5,367 bases of DNA, taken from Psychrobacter sp. (GTDB taxonomy: Bacteria > Pseudomonadota > Gammaproteobacteria > Pseudomonadales > Moraxellaceae). Shown one piece after another: positions 1 through 5,367 of this stretch. The translations under genes and the position numbers were made by a program. Location: the NCBI GenBank assembly GCA_020024075.1, contig JAHHUJ010000154.1, positions 1 to 5,367 of the forward strand. The letters run 5' to 3'. The stretch's first letter is position 1, and each line of letters opens with the position of its first letter. The notes under the pieces were generated by a model, which saw nothing but the letters and a program-made list of their open reading frames with translations, did no database searches and was not told the origin of the DNA.

Positions 1-1
1 C

Positions 2-727
2 GACTTAGTATTTTTTGGGGCCTTAGGTGTCATTTTAGGCGGCCGCATTGGTTATGTACTTTTATATCAATTTAGCGAACTGCTGCAGAACCCGATGTAT
101 CTGTTCAGGGTATGGGAGGGAGGCATGTCATTCCACGGCGGCTTTATAGGCGTTGCCCTAGCCATGGTTTATTTTGCCAAAAAATACAAAAAACCAATCT
201 TCAATGTTTTAGACTTTATCGTCCCTTGTGTGCCTACGGGCCTACTCTTTGGTCGAATTGGCAACTATATCAATGGTGAGCTTTGGGGCCGTGTCTCAGA
301 TGGTGGCTACAACTGGCTAACCTATTTCCCTCAAGCGGTAAATTTCGATGCCGCACTGATTGCTACCAACCCTGCGCTACAGTCGTTGATGACAGACGTG
401 AACGGTAACTATCTGCTTCCCCGTCACCCCTCACAACTGTATGAGGCCTTTGCAGAAGGTTTATTAACCTTCATATTAGTATGGTGGTTTTCTTCCAAAC
501 CCCGACCACGCATGGCGGTTACGGCACTATTTATGCTGTGTTATGGATTGAGCCGCTTTACCATCGAGTTTTTCCGTCAGCCCGATGCAGGCTACTCACT
601 GATTTTTGGTTGGATGAGTAAAGGCCAACTATATACCCTGCCCATGATTATTATTGGGGTAGTATTAATGGTTCTAGCCTATCGCCGTCAGCAATATGAC
701 TGGGGAAAATACGCCACTCATTCTTAA
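2..727 (+). CDS. lgt: Prolipoprotein diacylglyceryl transferase, partial (5' end missing)
   Basis: Integral inner-membrane enzyme that transfers the diacylglyceryl group of phosphatidylglycerol to the lipobox cysteine of prolipoproteins, the first step of lipoprotein maturation. The frame is open from the left edge, so the gene begins outside the window; 241 residues are visible. The first ATG at 95 is internal, because the conserved stretch GGRIGYVLLY lies upstream of it. Family motifs in visible numbering: GGMSFHGG (His45), GRIGNYINGELWGR (Arg85, Asn88, Glu93, Gly96), RHPSQLYEAF from 141, and YGLSRFTIEFFRQPD (Arg185). The offset to the recalled E. coli residues His103, Arg143, Asn146 and Gly154 is a constant 58, so about 50-60 N-terminal residues are missing. 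Hydrophobic segments alternate throughout, as expected for a multi-span protein. The C-terminus is complete. Only 23 bases separate it from thyA, suggesting cotranscription. Every key residue that can be seen is intact. Confidence 0.97.
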   Translation, partial: DLVFFGALGVILGGRIGYVLLYQFSELLQNPMYLFRVWEGGMSFHGGFIGVALAMVYFAKKYKKPIFNVLDFIVPCVPTGLLFGRIGNYINGELWGRVSDGGYNWLTYFPQAVNFDAALIATNPALQSLMTDVNGNYLLPRHPSQLYEAFAEGLLTFILVWWFSSKPRPRMAVTALFMLCYGLSRFTIEFFRQPDAGYSLIFGWMSKGQLYTLPMIIIGVVLMVLAYRRQQYDWGKYATHS

Positions 728-750
728 TTTACCTTTTGATGATTTGACAT

Positions 751-1617
751 ATGACTATGATAACTAGCAAAAACGAAGCCGCCTATCTTGATTTAATCCG
801 CTACGTGCGTGACCACGGTACTCCTAAAGGGGATCGTACTGGTACTGGCACTCTTAGTCATTTTGGCGCTCAGCTACGTTTCGATTTACAAGATGGCTTT
901 CCGCTATTTACCACCAAAAAAGTTCATATGAAATCAATTACTTATGAGCTATTTTGGTTTTTAAAAGGCGATACCCATGTCAAGTACTTGCAAGACCATA
1001 ATGTGCGTATTTGGAATGAGTGGTCAACCGCTGAGCACACCGCTCGCTTTGGTCGGCCTGAAGGAGAGCTTGGCCCAATTTATGGTCATCAGTGGCGTAA
1101 CTATGGGGCTAGCAAAAATAAAGATGGGAGTTATAATCAAGATGGTATCGATCAAATTAGCGAGGTGATTGAGCAGATCAAAACCAACCCAAACTCTCGT
1201 CGTTTGATTGTTTCGGGCTGGAATCCTGCGGAAGCCACACAAGTTGCCCTGCCCCCTTGTCATACCCTATTTCAGTTCTTTGTGGCAGACGGCAAGCTGT
1301 CTTGCCAGCTATATCAGCGTTCGGCTGATTTGTTCCTAGGCGTGCCGTTTAATATTGCCAGCTACTCTCTATTAACCCACATGATTGCCCAAGTTTGTGA
1401 TTTAGACGTGGGCGAATTTATTTGGACTGGCGGTGATTGTCACTTATATCAAAACCATATTGAGCAGGTAAACGAGCAACTGTCTCGGGAAGCTTATGAG
1501 CTACCAAACTTGTGGTTAAATCCTGAAATCAAAGATATTTTTGATTTTACCTTTGATGACATCCGAATAGACAACTATAAATCGCACCCAGCTATCAAAG
1601 CACCAGTAGCGGTATAA
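751..1617 (+). CDS. thyA: Thymidylate synthase
   Basis: Cytosolic homodimer that methylates dUMP to dTMP using 5,10-methylene-tetrahydrofolate, releasing dihydrofolate. The 288 residues are slightly more than the 264 of E. coli ThyA; the excess is an N-terminal addition and a loop after the YGHQWRNYG motif (about residues 119-133). Visible motifs: RTGTGTLSHFG (phosphate-binding arginine, 29-39), FWFLKGDT with Glu66, the paired arginines NSRR at 150-151, the catalytic cysteine in ALPPCHTLFQF (Cys170), QRSAD (190-193), GVPFNIASY with Asn201, DCHLYQNH (His231, Tyr233), and the typical C-terminus HPAIKAPVAV. All catalytic residues are present. The start at 751 lacks a clear Shine-Dalgarno sequence; ATG at 757 is the alternative and is no better, so translation may be coupled to lgt. 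folA follows after 67 bases, putting the enzyme that recycles its dihydrofolate product next door. Confidence 0.98.
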   Translation: MTMITSKNEAAYLDLIRYVRDHGTPKGDRTGTGTLSHFGAQLRFDLQDGFPLFTTKKVHMKSITYELFWFLKGDTHVKYLQDHNVRIWNEWSTAEHTARFGRPEGELGPIYGHQWRNYGASKNKDGSYNQDGIDQISEVIEQIKTNPNSRRLIVSGWNPAEATQVALPPCHTLFQFFVADGKLSCQLYQRSADLFLGVPFNIASYSLLTHMIAQVCDLDVGEFIWTGGDCHLYQNHIEQVNEQLSREAYELPNLWLNPEIKDIFDFTFDDIRIDNYKSHPAIKAPVAV

Positions 1618-1671
1618 ACCAAGAGTTCAACTTCTCTAAGCGATCTATAAAAACAATATTTTATTATTGAT

Positions 1672-1677
1672 AAAGGA
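1672..1677 (+). promoter_or_regulatory. Ribosome binding site of folA
   Basis: AAAGGA lies seven bases before the ATG at 1685. It fixes the folA start, which agrees with the conserved N-terminus IAAISSNRCIG that follows. Confidence 0.7.
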
Positions 1678-1684
1678 CCTTTTT

Positions 1685-2265
1685 ATGAGCTATGCCCATA
1701 CTCAAGTTGCCCAAATCGCTGCCATTAGCAGCAACCGTTGTATCGGTAAAGATAACAACTTACCTTGGCATATCCCCAATGATTTAAAGCACTTTAAAGC
1801 CATGACAACTGCCGAACCGATACTTATGTCGATAGTGGCTTAAAAGGTATCGTCATTATGGGCCGTAAAACCTTTGAGTCTATGGGGTCCAAGCCACTGC
1901 CAAAACGCGTGAACTTTATCATTACCACCCAATTAGATTATGCCCAGCAAAAAGGGCTAGAAAACCTAGAAGATGTGCATGTGCTCCATAATTTGGATGA
2001 TGCATTGACTCATGCTGCCAATGTTGCTCATGGCTTAAAGTTTGAAACTATTTGGGTTATCGGTGGTGAAAAAGTATTTAAAAATGCGATGATTTTTACT
2101 GACCGTATCGAATTGACCGTAGTGGATACCGTCATTGAAGATGGTGATGCTTTTTATCCAGAAATACCAGATAACTTTGAGCTAACCGAAGAATCAGAGT
2201 CATTTATTGATGACAATAGTGGCTTGAGTTATAAGTTTGTGACTTATAAACAGCAAAAAGATTAG
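1685..2265 (+). pseudogene. folA: Dihydrofolate reductase, interrupted by a frameshift
   Basis: NADPH-dependent reduction of dihydrofolate to tetrahydrofolate, the partner reaction of ThyA. The N-terminal part is read from ATG 1685: IAAISSNRCIGKDNNLPWHI, then PNDLKHF with the active-site acid Asp33 (Asp27 of E. coli). It runs into TAA at 1841-1843 after 52 codons. The C-terminal part continues in the -1 frame: GIVIMGRKTFESM (MGR at 1858), IITTQ, the nucleotide-binding WVIGGEKVF at 2053-2079, and a normal DHFR end. Both frames are open only between about 1798 and 1840, so the break lies there. One missing base, for example an A in GAACC at 1814-1818, would join them as a 193-residue protein with ...TAETDTYVDSGLKGIVIMGR. 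That is longer than the usual 160-170 residues because of an insertion before IVIMGR and a longer region before WVIGG. Both halves look under selection and folA is normally needed, so I favour a sequence error over true loss. A downstream ORF from 1858 alone would lack the substrate-binding Asp. Confidence 0.9.
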
Positions 2266-2328
2266 TTGGAAACTTAACCTAGATTGGTTAGATTAATAAA
2301 CATGATATTGTATAGAGCTCGTCAACTT

Positions 2329-2356
2329 AAGCCTGCTGGTCTTAGCGGGCTTTTTT
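2329..2356 (+). terminator. Factor-independent terminator after folA
   Basis: Stem AAGCCTGCT (2329-2337) pairs with AGCGGGCTT (2344-2352), nine pairs with one G-T wobble, around the six-base loop GGTCTT, and is followed by an unbroken T run through 2356. It lies 63 bases after the folA stop and ends the lgt-thyA-folA transcript. There is no comparable T run on the other strand, so it acts in the plus direction only. Confidence 0.9.
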
Positions 2357-2363
2357 ATCCCCA

Positions 2364-2392
2364 TTCTCCTGCTATTATGATTAAGGTATAAA
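2364..2392 (+). promoter_or_regulatory. Possible promoter of the clsC-like gene
   Basis: TATAAA at 2387-2392 is a fair -10 box, 44 bases before the ATG at 2436. Seventeen bases upstream is TTCTCC (2364-2369), a poor -35 match. A promoter is expected here because a terminator ends just upstream and the next gene follows on the same strand, but the exact boxes are a guess. Confidence 0.3.
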
Positions 2393-2435
2393 CCCTTTCG
2401 TCACAATACTCTGTTATCCCAAAAGAGCACCCCCT

Positions 2436-3980
2436 ATGTTAATAAAGACCTTAAAAATAATTTTGCTTTTTATTGTCAGCTTAATTGCTCTTTTGAGTCT
2501 TGTGGCAATACTTACTTATACAAGCTTGCCCGACAATACTGGCCGCACCGAATCCAGTTATTTGCCCATTGACCCCAAAACAACTTTGGCCCAGCAGCTA
2601 CTGCCTTCAATACAACAGCATCCTGGACTAAGTGGTATCTACTTACTTGATGACAGTCATGAGGCATTTTTGGCTCGATTGTCCTTAGCGACCTCGGCCC
2701 AAAAGACCTTAGACGTACAATATTATATTTGGCATGATGACACCACAGGCCATCTATTGCTACAAAGCTTGTATCAAGCTGCTGAGCGGGGCGTACGTGT
2801 CCGTCTATTGCTTGATGATAATAATACCAACGGCATGGATGACTTACTCGCCAGCGTCAATGCTCACCCCAATATTGAAATACGTTTATTTAATCCCTTC
2901 ATGCAGCGTACTATTCGTCCTTTGGGCTACTTGAGTGACTTTTTTCGGCTAAATCGTCGTATGCATAATAAGTCATTTACTGCCGATGGTCTGGTTACCA
3001 TAACTGGGGGTCGTAACGTAGGCGATGAATACTTTGGCTTTGGTAGTGGGGTACTGTTCGCTGATCTAGACATGGCTGCTGTGGGCCCCGCTGCCAAAGA
3101 TGTGGAACAAGACTTTGACCGTTACTGGGCCAGTGAGTCCTCCTATCCATTACAAAGTATTATAAAACGTACCCCTTCCGACCCTTTTGATACCACCCCA
3201 GCAGCAGATAAAGAAACGCAGCTTTTCTTAAAAAAGTTAGGACAATCAACCTTTGTAAAACAACTACGTGAAGGCTCACTGCCACTCACTTGGACTGAGG
3301 TAAAGCTCATTAGTGATGATCCTGCCAAGGTGCTACAAAAATCAAAAGAAGCGGACTCGGTACTAGCACATCTTGCTCCATTAATGCAGGACACCAAAGA
3401 AGAATTACTGATTATCTCTCCCTACTTTGTGCCAACCAAACAAGGGGCCAATCTATTTAAAAGTTTGGCCAACGAGGGTAAAAAGGTCGCTGTGCTGACC
3501 AACTCTCTGGCGGCTACCGATGTCATTCCAGTCCACGCCGGTTATGCCAAATATCGCAAACCCTTACTGCTAGCTGGCATCTCCTTATACGAGCTAAAAC
3601 CTCAAGCGACAGTCGTCACCAAAAACCACGGCGGTATCATCAAAAGTAGCGGTGCCAGCTTACATGCCAAGACCTTTATTATTGATAATAAAACGCTGTT
3701 TGTCGGTTCTTTTAATATGGACCCTCGATCAGCCGCCTTAAATACCGAAATGGGGTTTGTTTTTGATAGTGAAGAGATGGCCCGTTATCTGGCAGACAAT
3801 ATGAAGCAGAAACAAATGGAGTACAGTTACCAAGTCAGCAAGACGCCTAAAGACAATCTGCACTGGGAAACTATTGAGGACGGAAAAAAGATCGAATTTG
3901 ACGATGAGCCACACAGTACATTCTTTTCTCGCTTTGCAGTGTGGGTCTGCTCGTTATTACCGATTGAATGGTTGTTATGA
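2436..3980 (+). CDS. clsC: Phospholipase D-family cardiolipin synthase, ClsC/YmdC type
   Basis: Membrane-associated enzyme of the phospholipase D superfamily, inferred to make cardiolipin by phosphatidyl transfer. E. coli ClsC uses phosphatidylethanolamine as donor to phosphatidylglycerol; the donor used here is not shown by sequence. A membrane segment at about residues 6-28 is followed by two PLD domains. The first has LDVQYYIWHDD (92-102), GVRVRLLLDDNNTNG (119-133) and HKD motif His177-Lys179-Asp184 followed by GGRN; the second has ISPYFVP (327-333) and HKD motif His410-Lys412-Asp417 followed by GSFNMDPRS. Both HxKxxxxD motifs are intact. The stretch LFNPFMQRTIRPLGYLSDF and LNRRMHNKSFT closely match what I recall of E. 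coli ClsC. The 514 residues exceed its 473 through the N-terminal anchor extension. A weak AAGAG lies eight to ten bases before the ATG. No ymdB-like neighbour is present, unlike in E. coli. The stop overlaps the convergent methyltransferase stop. The class is more certain than the symbol. Confidence 0.88.
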   Translation: MLIKTLKIILLFIVSLIALLSLVAILTYTSLPDNTGRTESSYLPIDPKTTLAQQLLPSIQQHPGLSGIYLLDDSHEAFLARLSLATSAQKTLDVQYYIWHDDTTGHLLLQSLYQAAERGVRVRLLLDDNNTNGMDDLLASVNAHPNIEIRLFNPFMQRTIRPLGYLSDFFRLNRRMHNKSFTADGLVTITGGRNVGDEYFGFGSGVLFADLDMAAVGPAAKDVEQDFDRYWASESSYPLQSIIKRTPSDPFDTTPAADKETQLFLKKLGQSTFVKQLREGSLPLTWTEVKLISDDPAKVLQKSKEADSVLAHLAPLMQDTKEELLIISPYFVPTKQGANLFKSLANEGKKVAVLTNSLAATDVIPVHAGYAKYRKPLLLAGISLYELKPQATVVTKNHGGIIKSSGASLHAKTFIIDNKTLFVGSFNMDPRSAALNTEMGFVFDSEEMARYLADNMKQKQMEYSYQVSKTPKDNLHWETIEDGKKIEFDDEPHSTFFSRFAVWVCSLLPIEWLL

Positions 3981-4676
3981 TTTGAGCAGATTATTTGCCA
4001 CTAGGGTAATCACATCCGTGGTAAATGAGCCATCTTGCTGTAATTTGTAATACTGTTTAATCTCATTGCCCACCTGTTTTTGTAGTGATTGGATAGCAGT
4101 TACATAGTGTTCAGGGGTGCGCATACGAGTAATCCAACTATCAAAATCCAATAGTAATTTGTGGGTTTGTAGGGTAGTTACCGCCAACCCTGCCTGAGCA
4201 AACATAAGCTGCCACTGTGATGCCGAATAGTCCCTGACATGACTATTATCACGTAACATCTCTATAGTTTGTAAAAAAGTATCATGCAGTGGACTAGCTG
4301 GCGCCATGATATCTATCATCATAATGCAACCCTCAGGTCGACATACTCGGCGCATTTCTGTTAATGCAAGGGGAACATCTTGCCAATGATGCGCTGAAAA
4401 ACGACTAACCACCAGATCAAAGCTATTGTCCGCAAAAGGTAATGATTCTACGATACCTTTAACTGTCCTGATATTGTTAAGTCCTTTTTTTATTGCTGAT
4501 TCAGAGACGACTTTCAGCATATCCTCCGACAAATCATAGGCTGTCACCGACTTTGAAAAAGGGGCAACACAAAAGCTGATATGTCCTGCTCCGCAGCCTA
4601 AGTCAAGTACATTAGGGTTATCAAATTGACGCACCTGCCTTTGTACTTCCTTAAACTCCTGACCTGTGGCATGCAC
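3975..4676 (-). CDS. Class I SAM-dependent methyltransferase (YafE/UbiE-like)
   Basis: Predicted cytosolic methyltransferase of unknown substrate with a Rossmann-fold Methyltransf_11-type domain. Counting from the GTG at 4676 (233 residues): SAM motif I VLDLGCGAGHISF at 23-35, the acidic end of strand 2 in VTAYDLSEDML at 44-54, motif II-like LPFADNSFDLVVSRFSAHHW at 79-98, and post-motif RRVCRPEGCIMMIDIMAP at 109-126. The C-terminal half (HVRDYSASQW, RMRTPEHYVTAI, QDGSFTTDV) resembles the YafE group. The start is doubtful. The same frame is open back to the stop at 4782-4784 and encodes QFGSQAHRYLTSSVHATG, which looks like the conserved N-terminus of this group, so the GTG start probably truncates the protein by about 30 residues (see the entry at 4677-4769). 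The gene is convergent with the clsC-like gene and shares six bases with it. Confidence 0.88.
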   Translation of the reverse strand: MHATGQEFKEVQRQVRQFDNPNVLDLGCGAGHISFCVAPFSKSVTAYDLSEDMLKVVSESAIKKGLNNIRTVKGIVESLPFADNSFDLVVSRFSAHHWQDVPLALTEMRRVCRPEGCIMMIDIMAPASPLHDTFLQTIEMLRDNSHVRDYSASQWQLMFAQAGLAVTTLQTHKLLLDFDSWITRMRTPEHYVTAIQSLQKQVGNEIKQYYKLQQDGSFTTDVITLVANNLLKS

Positions 4677-4769
4677 GCTACTGGTTAAATATCGGTGTGC
4701 CTGAGAACCAAACTGGCTATCAACTACTTGGTTATGAGTTACGTCTTTATGCTTTGGATTATTGATAAT
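4677..4769 (-). other. Probable N-terminal extension of the methyltransferase with a non-standard start
   Basis: The methyltransferase frame continues upstream of its first GTG for 35 more codons to a stop at 4782-4784. The last part reads QVVDSQFGSQAHRYLTSS, joining directly to VHATGQEF; from memory this block is conserved in YafE-like methyltransferases. No ATG, GTG, TTG or CTG occurs in this stretch. A GGAG Shine-Dalgarno (minus strand, 4777-4774) precedes ATT (4769-4767) by four bases and ATC (4766-4764) by seven. The second is the ideal spacing, and a start at ATT or ATC would give a protein of about 263-264 residues. Another possibility is that GTA at 4742-4740, before THNQVVDSQFG, is a changed GTG. 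Coding status of the block is likely; the precise start is not settled. Confidence 0.6.
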
Positions 4770-4773
4770 AGTT

Positions 4774-4777
4774 CTCC
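4774..4777 (-). promoter_or_regulatory. Shine-Dalgarno sequence upstream of the methyltransferase extension
   Basis: GGAG on the minus strand within AGCGGAGAACT. It is the only strong ribosome binding site seen ahead of the methyltransferase, and it lies next to the ATT-ATC pair, about 100 bases before the GTG at 4676. Its position argues for translation starting well upstream of that GTG. Confidence 0.5.
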
Positions 4778-4829
4778 GCTTTTATAAGTGATTGCTTAGG
4801 GACAACTCTACATTAAATAATTAAACTCA

Positions 4830-4849
4830 TAATTAATAGTGATTAATTA
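4830..4849. repeat. AT-only inverted repeat upstream of the methyltransferase
   Basis: Perfect eight-base arms TAATTAAT (4830-4837) and ATTAATTA (4842-4849) around the spacer AGTG. The arms contain only A and T in an AT-rich gap, so chance symmetry is quite possible. It lies five bases from the stronger palindrome at 4855-4877, and the pair could form a regulatory region for the minus-strand methyltransferase. Confidence 0.45.
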
Positions 4850-4854
4850 ATATA

Positions 4855-4877
4855 GCATACCAATATTATTGGAATGC
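4855..4877. promoter_or_regulatory. Palindromic operator candidate
   Basis: Arms GCATACCAATA (4855-4865) and TATTGGAATGC (4867-4877) are mirror complements except for one A-A mismatch, around a single central T: ten of eleven positions pair. The size and centre suit a site for a dimeric regulator (TetR- or MarR-like in form; family not known). It sits about 90 bases upstream of the likely methyltransferase start. On the minus strand, its edge overlaps TGGTATGCT (4862-4854), which looks like an extended -10 box, so a bound protein could block transcription. No good -35 box accompanies it. Confidence 0.45.
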
Positions 4878-4934
4878 ATTAGTATTTAGACAGTCATTAC
4901 TTATTACCAAACAAAACTTATTATTGTGACAGAT

Positions 4935-4966
4935 AAAGTAGTACAGTGAAGCCACTGACTACTTTT
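4935..4966 (-). terminator. Hairpin terminator after the YfcC-like gene
   Basis: AAAGTAGT (4935-4942), a bulged A at 4943, then CAGTG (4944-4948) pair with CACTG (4953-4957) and ACTACTTT (4958-4965) around the loop AAGC: thirteen pairs with one bulge. On the minus strand it begins 29 bases after the transporter stop, a normal terminator distance. The trailing T run is short on both strands (TTT on the minus, TTTT on the plus), so termination may be modest or aided by another factor. No plus-strand gene needs it. Confidence 0.6.
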
Positions 4967-4994
4967 AACCCATTTATCTCCTCCCATTAATACT

Positions 4995-5367
4995 CTAGGA
5001 TAAAAAAATGCCCACGTTAAGCACAATAGTAACTAGAGTGATTAACATCAATAATAAAGGCCACATAAATTTAAACCATATACCGTAAGATACTCGTCCC
5101 AGAACCAGCCCTCCCATCACCACGCCAGAGGTCGGAGTAATCAAATTAGGCAACCCACAAGCTGACTGAAACGCTGTAACTACTAAAGAACGATCTACAC
5201 CGGCAAAATCTGCCAAAGGCGCCATGATAGGCATTGTTAACACCGCCAAACCAGAGGAAGATGGCACAACCAAGGACATAAACATCTCAATCCAATACAC
5301 CCCATTAATAAAGGCAAAGGTAGACATATCCTGCACGCCTATTTCGGCTGCATGTAAAATAGTAGGT
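4995..5367 (-). CDS. YfcC-family membrane transporter, C-terminal part
   Basis: Inner-membrane carrier of the YfcC/DcuC-like ion transporter group; the substrate is not established for the family and cannot be read here. The frame is open to the right edge (PTILHAAEIG precedes the GTG at 5336), so that GTG is internal and the N-terminal three quarters of a protein of about 500 residues lies outside the window. In the 123 visible residues are GVYWIEMFMSLVVPSSSGLAVL, MPIMAPLADFAGV, ACGLPNLITPTSGVVMGGL and a final hydrophobic helix (about 99-122). VPSSSG and LITPTSG are the paired small, polar loop motifs seen in this transporter superfamily. The reading frame ends at TAG (4997-4995), followed by the hairpin at 4935-4966. 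Its own promoter is off the window. Confidence 0.85.
   Translation of the reverse strand, partial: PTILHAAEIGVQDMSTFAFINGVYWIEMFMSLVVPSSSGLAVLTMPIMAPLADFAGVDRSLVVTAFQSACGLPNLITPTSGVVMGGLVLGRVSYGIWFKFMWPLLLMLITLVTIVLNVGIFLS

Noticed and set aside
95..727. lgt starting at the ATG at 95
   Set aside because: The conserved Lgt sequence GGRIGYVLLY is encoded in the same frame before it, so the gene is cut by the window edge rather than short.
751..768. MTMITS at the ThyA start resembles the beginning of LacZ
   Set aside because: Only a few residues match and native thyA sequence follows at once; the codons differ, so this is not vector sequence.
977..1168. Open frame inside thyA, plus strand
   Set aside because: It lies wholly within thyA in another frame and resembles no protein family; thyA coding evidence is decisive.
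1024..1263. Open frame antisense to thyA
   Set aside because: It is antisense to the most conserved part of thyA, with no ribosome binding site or recognisable product.
1838..1858. Programmed -1 frameshifting in folA
   Set aside because: No X-XXY-YYZ slippery heptamer occurs in the overlap of the two frames before the stop at 1841, and no DHFR is known to me to use this; a missing base is simpler.
2273..2290. Small hairpin TAACC/GGTTA after folA
   Set aside because: The stem is five pairs, AT-rich and lacks a T run; the terminator at 2329-2356 explains the end of the transcript.
2734..2934. Open frame inside the clsC-like gene, plus strand
   Set aside because: It overlaps the first PLD domain, whose motifs are clear in the main frame.
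3143..3397. Open frame antisense to the clsC-like gene
   Set aside because: It is low-complexity, serine-rich antisense sequence with no family resemblance.
1..5367. A new defence, mobile or biosynthetic system
   Set aside because: All long genes are recognisable housekeeping or common accessory families, with no transposase, phage gene, repeat array or unknown gene cluster.

Overview
The window looks like an ordinary chromosomal segment from a gammaproteobacterium of the Moraxellaceae, most likely Psychrobacter or a close relative. This is judged from recalled protein similarity and the moderate, slightly AT-leaning composition; no search was run. I see no mobile element, tRNA, rRNA or CRISPR array, and no sign of a novel multi-gene system.

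Left part (1-2356), plus strand: the 3' four-fifths of lgt (prolipoprotein diacylglyceryl transferase), then thyA (thymidylate synthase), then folA (dihydrofolate reductase), closed by a clear factor-independent terminator at 2329-2356. ThyA and FolA are metabolic partners: ThyA turns methylene-tetrahydrofolate into dihydrofolate while making dTMP, and FolA reduces the dihydrofolate back to tetrahydrofolate. As given, folA is broken by a one-base frame change between about 1798 and 1840, although both halves are well conserved. A sequencing or assembly error is the simplest explanation.

Middle part (2357-3980), plus strand: its own transcription unit with a full-length, membrane-anchored phospholipase D-family protein with two HKD motifs. 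It most resembles the ClsC/YmdC class of cardiolipin synthases.

Right part (3975-5367), minus strand: a class I SAM-dependent methyltransferase (YafE/UbiE-like) whose stop codon overlaps that of the cls gene tail to tail, and, running off the right edge, the C-terminal end of a YfcC-family membrane transporter. The family-conserved N-terminus of the methyltransferase continues upstream of its first GTG through open frame with no ATG, GTG or TTG. A strong Shine-Dalgarno sequence sits just upstream of an ATT-ATC pair, so the real start is uncertain. The AT-rich gap between the two minus-strand genes holds a bulged 13-bp hairpin suited to terminating the transporter gene, and two inverted repeats that could be operator sites for the methyltransferase.

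The points most worth a second look are the folA frameshift, the methyltransferase start and the palindromes at 4830-4877.
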